DNA of 10,586 nt from Cephalothrix spiralis (taxonomy: Eukaryota > Nemertea > Palaeonemertea > Archinemertea > Cephalotrichidae): positions 1 through 10,586 of the forward strand of contig JAUCNG010399699.1 of NCBI GenBank assembly GCA_032353305.1. Reading direction: 5' to 3'. Below the pieces are notes generated by a model, which was not told where the DNA came from, made no database searches, and saw nothing but the letters and a program-made list of their open reading frames with translations. Both the position numbers and the translations under genes were made by a program. This document shows, piece after piece, positions 5,264-10,586 of this stretch. The first letter of the stretch is position 1, and every line of letters starts with the position of its first letter.

Positions 5264-5467
5264 GCAAAGAGTGCGGAGCTTTATGTTCATGGCATATGTG
5301 AAGAAAAAGATTTACTCAGTATGACCAGTAAACAGTTAGATGATATTTTGGGCCATTTTCTGAGGGACATAAAAAATTTAGACGGTACTTCCTATGAACC
5401 CAACAGTCTTGACACCATGTTTCGCGGTATTGACAGGTACTTAGTAACCATAATTTTTTTTATATAA
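5264..5467 (+). pseudogene. Crypton-type tyrosine recombinase, N-terminal exon (DUF3504-like context)
   Basis: The frame is open from 5264 to a TAA at 5465, with an ATG at 5321. From the ATG it reads MTSKQLDDILGHFLRDIKNL and then DGTSYEPNSLDTMFRGIDRY. The pattern L-x-x-(L/I)-L-x-x-F-x-x-x-(V/I)-(R/K)-x-x-(D/N)-G-x-x-Y-x-P-x-(S/T)-L and then a short helix ending in (D/Q)-R-(Y/H)-(L/F) is the core-binding N-terminal part of Crypton-family tyrosine recombinases and of their domesticated relatives (QRICH1, ZMYM2-4, KCTD1). The part upstream of the ATG (SAECGALCSWHICEEKDLLS-like) may belong to the same exon. A donor (CAG followed by GTACTT at 5437) would cut after GIDR; otherwise the frame goes on to RYLVT and then T-rich sequence. 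The catalytic Arg, His and Tyr region is not present nearby. Confidence 0.6.
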
Positions 5468-5573
5468 CAAATAAAGTCTTGACTAGCAAGAAAAAAAAAA
5501 TAAAGGGGATGGGACTTGAAATCAACCTAATGCTGCTATTGCCCCATACGTAAGTAGCCGTTGGGAGAGAGGA

Positions 5574-5629
5574 ACAGGACCTCTCGTTTATTGATAAGAT
5601 GGCGGGTACCAGTAAGTATTCATACGAGT
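5574..5629 (+). repeat. Dispersed repeat P, copy 1
   Basis: Fifty-six bases matching 7956-8011 at 50 positions without a gap; the best kept part is GGCGGGTACCAGTAAGTATT, which contains a consensus splice donor (CAG followed by TAAGTA-type context, GTAAGTATT). It lies about 280 bases upstream of Helitron block A, whereas copy 2 lies about 100 bases downstream of block B. Confidence 0.75.
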
Positions 5630-5634
5630 TTTAT

Positions 5635-5683
5635 CATCATAATAAAATGATAACGAATTCATTGGAATTCTAGGCAAATATGG
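5635..5683 (+). repeat. Dispersed repeat Q, copy 2
   Basis: Second copy of the 49-bp repeat at 4603-4651 (45 of 49 bases equal). It lies 5 bases after repeat P1. The shared AGGCAAATATGG end marks a sharp border, as the flanks differ from there on. Confidence 0.75.
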
Positions 5684-5854
5684 ACCAGTAAAAATATGAT
5701 AATCATAATATAAATATCCCACCACCACCACATAAAACAGACAGTACCACTTTTGATAAAGCACTGGATGCAATTAGAAAATTTGAACTTAAAAATATGT
5801 CATATGAGTTCATTGTATGGATTCTGAAACAACAAGTGATACTGATAGTAATAG

Positions 5855-6180
5855 TACATGTATAAAGCAATGTAAGGAATATTATGGATCTTGGTAAGGT
5901 ACCAGATGAACTAAAATATCCTACAATGATTGAACAACAATTGATCTGTCGTACAGCCCCTGCTATGAATACATGGCGGCATTGCCACTGCTGCACTTTT
6001 CCTCAAGCAGTAGAAGAGCCAAGTAGAATATTTCCTAAATTACCATCAGAAATAGAAGTCATAAAAGTGCGCAAGAAAGGTGACAGTGACAGTAAAAAAG
6101 ATTCTATATATGGGCCAGTAGCCGTTAAAATTGGTATAGATAGCAGTGTTGTTTTCGGCTTGTTTTGAAACAACTGCAGT
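5855..6180 (+). repeat. Helitron-block repeat, copy A
   Basis: About 326 bases shared with 7509-7850 in the same orientation, from TACATGTATAAAG to AACTGCAGT. The copies are highly similar outside three indels: A lacks two short segments (about 15 and 12 bases near 5968 and 5984), B lacks 8 bases near 7719. The repeat extends beyond the Helitron-like coding part on both sides, so it was copied as DNA or RNA after the coding block had already joined its present 3' flank. Confidence 0.85.
5884..6168 (+). pseudogene. Helitron-encoded protein fragment (N-terminal DUF6570-like), copy A
   Basis: From the ATG the frame reads MDLGKVPDELKYPTMIEQQL and ICRTAPAMN, then after a gap HCCTFPQAVEEPSRIFPKLP and SEIEVIKVRKKGD. 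The order L-G-x-(V)-P-x-E-L-x-x-(L/P)-T-x-(I/V)-E-(E/Q)-Q-L-I, then H-x-x-x-F-P-Q-x-V, then P-x-x-x-x-(I/V)-I-x-V-R-(K/R) is that of the domain near the N-terminus of many animal and plant Helitron Rep/helicase proteins, ahead of the rolling-circle Rep and the Pif1-type helicase. Copy A has lost two short in-frame pieces between AMN and the HCC segment (kept in copy B, see 7540), and no Rep or helicase motif follows: after about residue 80 the frame becomes YGPVAVKIG and stops at 6166. A truncated, dead fragment. Confidence 0.7.
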
Positions 6181-6390
6181 TTCTTCACTCGGTCTTCGAC
6201 TTCGAACACGACTATACTTCATCATTGCTCTCTACGATTTTCTACGCTACACCACATTCCTTACGACTTTGACCATCCACCACACTATCCACCCGCTACC
6301 TACCCTGAACGACCTCTACGCCTCTCACCTGCACCAGACCGGAAATACCACACACGCTACTCTCCCGACTTTGACCTGGAACTCCATTGA
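6169..6390 (+). CDS. C-rich, G-poor open frame, His/Pro/Tyr-rich (73 codons)
   Basis: An open frame without ATG runs from the TGA at 6166 to a TGA at 6388. Its second half is rich in His, Pro, Tyr, Arg and Asp: IPYDFDHPPHYPPATYPERP, then RLSPAPDRKYHTRYSPDFDL. The plus strand here is strongly C-rich and poor in G, unlike the flanking AT-rich sequence, with an abrupt start around 6181 where Helitron copies A and B part. Another frame (6146-6457) is also open and shares the sequence, as expected in a stop-poor C-rich stretch. This could be a 5' untranslated exon, a gag-like low-complexity domain of a retroelement, or a collapsed microsatellite. No family recognised. Confidence 0.3.
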   Translation, partial: NNCSFFTRSSTSNTTILHHCSLRFSTLHHIPYDFDHPPHYPPATYPERPLRLSPAPDRKYHTRYSPDFDLELH

Positions 6391-6397
6391 ATTGATT

Positions 6398-6439
6398 ATG
6401 GCTCTTCAAAAGACTGCCATGAGAACCATCAGCGACCAG
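6398..6439 (+). CDS. Possible first coding exon ending at a consensus donor
   Basis: An ATG at 6398 begins MALQKTAMRTISDQ, and the frame reaches CAG followed by GTAAGC at 6440, a near-perfect 5' splice site. With the C-rich stretch upstream as untranslated leader this has the form of a first coding exon of a metazoan gene or retroelement. Fourteen residues are too few to identify a product, and no next exon is recognised downstream. Confidence 0.3.
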
Positions 6440-6478
6440 GTAAGCCACGTTTGTTAAGTTATTATCGTTTATCTCTTC

Positions 6479-6700
6479 GGTTAACTACGGTACGCATCAG
6501 TGAGAGCTTTAGACTAACGTCAGTAGACATCTAGGTCAACTACGGCACGCATCAGCGAGAGTATTAGGCTACCTTCAGTAGTCATATTCGGTCAGCTACG
6601 GCACGTATCCGGTATAGCTTTAGGCTACCATCAGTAGTTATCTCAGTCTTCTATGGTCTACTACGACACATCTGTTAGTTCTACGGTCTACCACGGCACT
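6479..6700 (+). repeat. Tandem repeat, about 55-bp unit, three full units and a partial tail
   Basis: Units start at 6479, 6534 and 6590 with GGT(T/C)A(A/G)CTACGG(T/C)ACG and share a second part near TTAG(G/A)CTA..(T)TCAGTAG. The third unit is 65 bp, and two shortened units (GGTCTACTACGACAC at 6655 and GGTCTACCACGGCAC at 6685) end the array. It lies just after the splice donor at 6440, so it would be intronic. Confidence 0.8.
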
Positions 6701-7067
6701 ATTATTTGAAGTTAACATTTTATTACTTATGTATATATGCATGTTTCTTGTAAAATGTTAATTACATCTTGACCTAAGAGTCAATACGTACCTTTTACAT
6801 AATTGTTATTATATTTCTTGGTTTGTGATACAAGTCAGTTCGTTGCTCCGCTCTGCCTAATTTAGTTTGTACTCCGCTCGGTACGTTTCACGTTTTTTCT
6901 CAATCTTTGTTTTGTTAATTATTCATAATCATTTTAATTCAAATTTATATTGTTGTTATATTTTCTGTATCTGTTTAAATATCTTGTACAAGTTGTAAAA
7001 ATGAACCTTGTAGGGATAACCCTGAGAAAAACCGTGCCTAGCGCTTTTAAGGATACATATTTGGGGG
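6701..7067 (+). other. AT-rich stretch without a recognised gene
   Basis: No coding motif. A short direct repeat of the core TCCGCTC (6847 and 6874) lies in a slightly GC-richer patch, and the GTAGGGATAACCCTGAGAAA segment at about 7010 comes shortly before the transposase fragment and could hold its end or leader. Confidence 0.4.
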
Positions 7068-7409
7068 TTGTATATTCTGGATGAGAGGAATGCTAGACAG
7101 ATTTTCGAAAGTCTTGAAGGGAGCGAATATCAACCTAGCCTTACGACTATATATCGTGTGATAAATAGTTTTCGCCAAGATAGCCATGCTGAGTTCGACG
7201 AATGCTGCATCAGGAAATCATCATATTATAACGGATTGGAGCTCGAAGGAGCCGAATATCAACCTAGCCTTATGACAATATATCGCATTATAAATAGTTT
7301 CCAAGATAGCCAAATGCTGACTTCAATTCATAATGCTGCTGGAAATCACCATGTTATTACCAATGAACATCTGGAGTACATCGACCAAATCATTGAGTCT
7401 AATAGGTAG
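7068..7409 (+). pseudogene. Tc1/mariner-like transposase, N-terminal DNA-binding part with internal duplication
   Basis: The open frame reads LDERNARQIFESLEGSEYQP, SLTTIYRVINSFRQDS, and later LEGAEYQPSLMTIYRIINSF, then NEHLEYIDQIIESNR to a TAG at 7408. The pattern of a helix, a turn with P-S-(L)-x-T-I-Y-R-(V/I)-I-N-x-F, then (V/I)-T-x-E-H-L-E-(Y/F)-I-D with a following helix resembles the paired helix-turn-helix N-terminus of Tc1/mariner/IS630-type transposases, which binds the element's terminal inverted repeats. About 120 bases (7113-7232) are repeated at 7242-7361, 129 bases apart, so the helix-turn-helix is present twice in frame. In the first copy the part after QDS is frameshifted relative to the second. 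There is no true ATG at the start of the frame, and no catalytic domain follows directly; a matching one lies at 9007-9132. Confidence 0.55.
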
Positions 7410-7508
7410 ATAAAAATATACTACGATTAAGAAAGTTGGTGGCGAAAGAGGGTTCTAATGTATGCGCATCTCTACGTCCCCTATTCCTATATAGATGATA
7501 ATGTTCCT

Positions 7509-7850
7509 TACATGTATAAAGTCATGTAAGTAATATTATATGGATCTTGGTAAGGTACCAGATGAACTAAAAGATCCTACAATGATTGAACAACAATTAA
7601 TCTGTCGTACAGCCCCTGCTATGAATATTCACATGTTAAAGCATGGCGGCATTGATTCTTCTGGTCACTGCTGCACTTTTCCTCAAGCAGTAGAAGAGCC
7701 AAGTAGAATATTTCCTATCAGAAATAAAAATCATAAAAGTGCGCAAGAAAGGTGACAGTGACAGTAAAAAAGATTCTATATGGGCCGGAAGCCGTTAAAA
7801 TTGGTAAAGATAGCCGTGTTGTTTTCGGCTTGTTTTGGAACAACCGCAGT
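7509..7850 (+). repeat. Helitron-block repeat, copy B
   Basis: Second copy of the repeat at 5855-6180, same orientation. Both copies end within a base or two of GCAGTT, after which B continues TAATAGCGG and A goes into the C-rich frame. The sharp common end indicates a real border of the copied unit. Confidence 0.85.
7540..7755 (+). pseudogene. Helitron-encoded protein fragment (N-terminal DUF6570-like), copy B
   Basis: Reads MDLGKVPDELKDPTMIEQQL, ICRTAPAMNIHMLKHGGIDS, SGHCCTFPQAVEEPSRIFP. This copy keeps NIHMLKHGGIDSSGH, the segment in which Helitron proteins have a short helix, Gly, and S-G-H; copy A has lost most of it. Copy B in turn lacks 8 bases near 7719, so it leaves the frame after RIFP, and the IKVRKKGDSDSKK part is read in another frame (about 7730-7775). 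Each copy has thus been damaged independently, and neither is an ancestor of the other in its present form. No Rep or helicase domain follows. Confidence 0.7.
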
Positions 7851-7955
7851 TAATAGCGGAGTAAGCAATGGAATGGCCGTCAAATTAGAATTTTAATTTG
7901 GTCATAAAGTGTTGTACCTAGCATGTAGGCACCATATATTCGAGATATCCATAGG

Positions 7956-8011
7956 ACAGGACCTCTTGTTCATTGAGGAGACGGCGGGTACCAGTAAGTA
8001 TTCGTACGAGT
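7956..8011 (+). repeat. Dispersed repeat P, copy 2
   Basis: Second copy of the 56-bp repeat at 5574-5629 (50 of 56 bases equal, no gap). It is downstream of Helitron block B, while copy 1 is upstream of block A, so the order of the parts is changed between the two places. Confidence 0.75.
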
Positions 8012-8171
8012 GATATTATAGCTATTTTTTAAAAATAAAGATTTAAAGTCGACAGGTTTTTCAATTTCCAATCTAATGGAAAGGGAAAAGATTCACCCAT
8101 GGATAAGTGTTTTTAAAAACAACATTCTAAAATATTTAGTTTTCAACCAAAGTATAACTTAAAACCTATAG

Positions 8172-8233
8172 CAAATTTGGTGAGTTCAATAGGATATATA
8201 CTCAAATTTGGTGAGTTTAATAGGATATACACT
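8172..8233 (+). repeat. Tandem duplication, 31-bp unit
   Basis: CAAATTTGGTGAGTTCAATA and the following GGATATATACT at 8172-8202 are repeated at 8203-8233 with two differences. A recent two-unit duplication. Confidence 0.85.
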
Positions 8234-8256
8234 GTATACTGTTTCATAACATTATT

Positions 8257-8394
8257 ATGTTAACAGACGTTGCCAAATGGCACGGAGAAAATGCCAGTGC
8301 AGAATTGGTGGCCACGGAGGTCACAGGAAAACCAAACATTAATGAACTCGACAATAGCACTGTATATGGGATCAACAGAGTAATGCACTGTTAA
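8257..8394 (+). CDS. Small unrecognised open frame (45 aa)
   Basis: A complete ATG-to-TAA frame. It reads MLTDVAKWHGENASAELVAT, EVTGKPNINELDNSTVYGIN, RVMHC. The balanced, hydrophilic composition and the pattern of turns look like real coding sequence rather than a chance AT-rich frame. The minus-strand frame over the same bases is a shadow. It could be one exon of a transposon or host gene; the KWHGEN and YGIN segments do not let me name a family. No strong splice site is seen at its start; the last residues and stop may be intronic. Confidence 0.3.
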   Translation: MLTDVAKWHGENASAELVATEVTGKPNINELDNSTVYGINRVMHC

Positions 8395-8721
8395 ATAAAC
8401 ACATTGACCATCTGTACAATGTTGTACCGAAAGTGTTGGTGCTTTGAACATTGGTCTTAGGGTCTCAAATTGGCAGTAACCAATATTTCGTGATTTTCGT
8501 CTTTATTTAGACTTTATCAAGGTTCTATATATAAAATTTTGTCAATATGTTTTCGTTTGTTTCTGTCCATTAAATTATTTTATAAACGTTATCTATCATT
8601 CTAAACCGTAATGTTAAAATCATGGATAAAAAGGCCTGAGGCACGAAATGTATCCTAACTCAGCCTGGAAAATTTCCCAGTGTTGTCTGCGATGTTTTCT
8701 CATTTTCCATTTTTACTTTAG
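8395..8721 (+). other. No gene recognised
   Basis: AT-rich. The end, tccatttttactttag (to 8721), is a good polypyrimidine tract and 3' splice site leading into the next frame. Nothing else is seen. Confidence 0.4.
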
Positions 8722-8942
8722 GATGTCTGAACCATCATCAGAATTACTACCAGAATCAAATGAACCAGCATAAAAGCATGATCACGAACCTTCATTAAAG
8801 AGAATTTTAGGAGTCAACGAGGTCTTAAATAACGTGTAAGTACCGCAATGTGGACAATATCGTTGTACCATAATAGTGGGAGACCGATCTTATGATAATT
8901 GAGCCGGCAAACAGCTGCAGCAAATGTTGCTTCACATATAAA
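8722..8942 (+). pseudogene. Broken Cys-containing coding block between strong splice signals
   Basis: It starts directly after an acceptor (ttttactttag at 8711-8721) and ends at a GTAAGT donor (8943). From the ATG at 8723 the frame reads MSEPSSELLPESNEPA, a TAA (8771), KHDHEPSLKRILGVNEVLNN, a second TAA (8837) that coincides with another consensus donor (CGT followed by GTAAGT at 8836), then VPQCGQYRCTIIVGDRSYDN and a third stop. A one-base shift gives IEPANSCSKCCFTYK up to the final donor. The Cys pattern (C-x4-C ... C-x2-C-C) suggests a small zinc-binding domain after an acidic Ser/Pro/Glu N-terminus. With three stops it cannot be translated whole. Not recognised. Confidence 0.4.
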
Positions 8943-9006
8943 GTAAGTTTACGTAGTTATTATTGGTATCTACTGTCTAGTGATTTTAAAAAATTAAATA
9001 CCATGA

Positions 9007-9249
9007 ATATACTGCCTTGAGGTAATCCAGGCCAATGATGTGTTTGATAACACGATATTCTGTGATGAGGCAATGGTCGAACTGGACATACACAGACGAA
9101 TTCGATTTAGACTTGAATGGCTTACTGACTGGGACAAGATATTCTCAGAAAATTCAGTTCTTGCTAGTAAGGAGTGGGATAGAAACTTTTTACTTTTACT
9201 CTGCAGGAAAACCTGCACACTGCAGGAAAGACTCGTAACAGTTTTGTGA
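9007..9249 (+). pseudogene. Tc1/mariner-like DDE transposase, second-Asp region
   Basis: The frame is open from 9007 (after a TGA at 9004) to a TGA at 9247. Its first part reads YCLEVIQANDVFDNTIFCDE and then AMVELDIHRRIRFR. In Tc1/mariner/IS630-type transposases the second catalytic Asp lies in (F/W)-x-x-(V/T)-(I/L)-F-(T/S)-D-E-(S)-x-(V)-x-L, followed in one subgroup by x-x-H-x-R-x-x-(F/Y)-R; here the Asp is codon 9064-9066 and the usual Thr-Asp-Glu-Ser is CDEA. The family signal ends at about 9132, where the next residues should be a basic stretch leading to a W-x-G segment; instead the frame continues LEWLTDWDKIFSENSV without resemblance. First and third catalytic residues are absent. It may belong to the same kind of element as the helix-turn-helix fragment at 7068. 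Confidence 0.65.
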
Positions 9250-9765
9250 GCGTTCGGGGTTCGTTGTTTAAGCCTACCCGCACCCAAAGGTATTACCAAA
9301 AAAAACAAGAACAAAATATTCTTTAAAAAGGAAGAAGAAGTAGTATTCTAAAATGTGTCACCTTAATGCAACAGATTTGGAGCGGTTGAATGTAATGTAA
9401 CCAAGTGCGACAAGTGTTTGCTGGTCGGTCGGTGATTAACGGATCCAGGGACCGCTATGTTTATCGATACAGGTCGGTGATTTTCAGCCAAAGTGATGGT
9501 GATTCGTGGTCACAAAGGCAAGTCAAACGTTAATCTATATTCCTGAAGTCTGTTGGGACTGCAAGCTTTGGCAGCATTTCGGAATTATCAAACGTTTTAT
9601 CTGGATGTGGTGGTGGAGGAAGATGATCGACTACAGGTTATGACATTGAAAGATACCTTAAAACATACTTAAGAAACGTTGGAAAATGTTTAACTCAACA
9701 ACCAGCACTTCCAGGAACCTCTTGTTGCTTATGTACAGGGTAACAACAAGGACCAGAACGAGGTG
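9250..9765 (+). other. No gene recognised; short open stretches only
   Basis: Several modest open frames occur on the plus strand, such as RFGAVECNVTKCDKCLLVGR at about 9375-9434, with a C-x4-C-x2-C spacing, and a 40-codon stretch at about 9550-9670 with DVVVEEDDRLQV. The first could be part of a zinc-binding domain but is too short to call. The sequence GGTCGGTGATT occurs twice (9430 and 9472). Confidence 0.35.
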
Positions 9766-10026
9766 CTAAGACAGTCTCTTAGTGCGCTTATCATCTCTTA
9801 AAACACTTCTTGGGGTTTTTGTGGAGTAATATTTTAAAGTAGCTTCAGGAGTTGAGAGAGAAGGAGGGGATTCGTCTTTGGGCAAAATATTTCTCACTGG
9901 AGCGCCGATAATGTTTGCCTCAGCAGCTCGAAACATCTGAAACATCGCATCTTCGTCTCTTGAAGTTTCATCTTCATCATGTTGCAAAGTGTCACCATAT
10001 TTTGCAAGATGTGTTCCGCAAGTCTT
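9766..10026 (-). CDS. Possible minus-strand exon, acidic then basic
   Basis: The frame is open on the minus strand from a stop at 10027-10029 to a TAG at 9766-9768, 86 codons, without an ATG near its beginning. It reads acidic first (HDEDETSRDEDAMF), then a helix-like QMFRAAEANIIGAPV, a Pro/Ser-rich part (KDESPPSLSTPEATLK), and a basic end (TKTPRSVLRDDKRTKRLS). The composition looks like the C-terminal part of a nuclear or cytoskeletal protein. It would be a last exon, entered by splicing; CCTGGCAG upstream is only a weak acceptor. Another minus frame over 9900-10035 (MLDKRLAEHILQNMV) is also open and coding-like, so one of the two is a shadow. No family recognised. Confidence 0.3.
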   Translation of the reverse strand, partial: KTCGTHLAKYGDTLQHDEDETSRDEDAMFQMFRAAEANIIGAPVRNILPKDESPPSLSTPEATLKYYSTKTPRSVLRDDKRTKRLS

Positions 10027-10586
10027 TTATCCAACATCTCACTGCCAGGTTATTTAGAGCACCCAGTATACTATTGTGCCACCCATTACTGCCACTTTAC
10101 AATCAAAGATTTGATAGATCAACTTAACGATTAAATATTGCCATTGGTTGATGTTATCTTCGGACCAAAACTTTCGAGAGCTCTGCAATCTTTTCCAGAT
10201 TTAATAAGATTCGAATAGGCCTATTTACTTTAGTTTTTGCAGGACTTCTTTTTATATAAATTTGCAGTCTTATTTTAATATATAAATCAACTTTTTGTAC
10301 TTTTTTGCCTTTTTACTCATATTATACATGTATGTGGATCAAGTGGATTATAATAAGGATTCTAATGATACCAGTCCCAACTTGATATATGTAAAACTTA
10401 ATTGTTGGCAATTCACACGTTGATAGATTGCTACGAAACCTGGGTGTTATCTTCCCATGCAGTGGAGAATCATTTCGAGGCTGGAATGACGATTGACTAG
10501 GAGTGCTCCAAGAGTGAGCAGAAATGATTTTACTTTTTGAGTTAGAAATTTCTGACCTGACGCGATTAATATTATTTTTAGATACT
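10027..10586 (+). other. No gene recognised
   Basis: AT-rich to about 10400, with a perfect 12-base palindrome AATAGGCCTATT at 10214-10225. The last 180 bases are less AT-rich and contain a T-run (ACTTTTTGA at about 10531) followed by the near-palindrome GTTAGAAATTTCTGAC; no RNA family fits. Confidence 0.4.

Larger units (their letters stand above)
5468..5854 (+). other. No gene recognised; contains repeats P1 and Q2
   Basis: An A-rich run (AAGAAAAAAAAAATAAAG, about 5489-5506) is followed by repeat P1 (5574-5629) and Q2 (5635-5683). The (CCA)n stretch near 5719 gives long minus-strand frames that have no motif. An AATAAAG at 5469 could be a poly(A) signal for the Crypton fragment, but the context is too AT-rich to say. 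Confidence 0.4.
7851..8256 (+). other. No gene recognised; repeat P2 and a 31-bp duplication
   Basis: Besides repeat P2 (7956-8011) and the duplication at 8172-8233, the stretch is AT-rich. Two AATAAAG-type signals are too common here to interpret. Confidence 0.4.

Noticed and set aside
5588-5996. Long minus-strand open frames over the (CCA)n stretch and Helitron block A
   Set aside because: They overlap the plus-strand Helitron block and hold no motif; they are shadows.
8994-9314. Minus-strand open frame of 106 codons over the DDE fragment
   Set aside because: The plus strand carries the transposase motif; the minus frame has none.
9915-10127. Plus-strand open frame of 70 codons near the right end
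   Set aside because: Composition is that of antisense to the minus-strand frames; no motif.
10404-10560. Possible small nuclear or spliced-leader RNA: ACTTTTTGA as an Sm-like site followed by GTTAGAAATTTCTGAC
   Set aside because: The T-run is not a good Sm site, the rest fits none of U1, U2, U4, U5, U11 or U12 as I know them, and no promoter element is visible.
1-10586. tRNA, rRNA, CRISPR array, prophage or bacterial defence genes
   Set aside because: No box A/box B pair, rRNA core, regular spacer array or bacterial gene arrangement was seen.

Overview
The window looks like a stretch of an intron-rich, AT-rich invertebrate-type nuclear genome (an aquatic metazoan is my best guess, the phylum cannot be fixed). 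Coding blocks are short, several end at good GT splice donors (GTAAGT, GTAAGC, GTGAGA), and the recognisable pieces belong to eukaryotic transposable elements. I found no intact long gene, no bacterial-style operon, no rRNA or tRNA and no CRISPR array.

Layout. 1-720: short broken coding blocks, including one (1-243) that has a second copy at 1776-1934. 720-1935: a degenerate tandem repeat, two 47-residue open frames, and an exon-sized fragment of a RecQ-type helicase (1350-1520) with a damaged Walker A. 1975-2175: a probable non-LTR retrotransposon 3' tail. 2194-2910: the first half of a RING finger, a five-unit tandem repeat, a duplicated 79-bp coding block and a frameshifted continuation. 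3460-4150: a weak hAT-like fragment and a second RING half-domain. 4825-5016 (minus): a small predicted membrane protein. 5264-5467: a Crypton-type tyrosine recombinase N-terminal block. 5574-8011: two copies of a Helitron-derived coding block separated by a C-rich open frame, a 55-bp tandem repeat and the N-terminal DNA-binding part of a Tc1/mariner-like transposase that carries an internal duplication. 8257-9250: two unrecognised broken frames and the second-aspartate region of a Tc1/mariner DDE transposase. 9766-10026 (minus): an acidic open frame that may be an exon.

The window is therefore best read as a graveyard of exon-sized transposon fragments. Two things stand out. Every transposon-like coding fragment reads on the plus strand, and many blocks occur twice in a shuffled order (GDG block, RING half, Helitron block, and the two short repeats here called P and Q). 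This could mean one large composite element that collected and duplicated fragments, segmental duplication within the locus, or chance. Family assignments come from motifs recognised by eye; no search was run.
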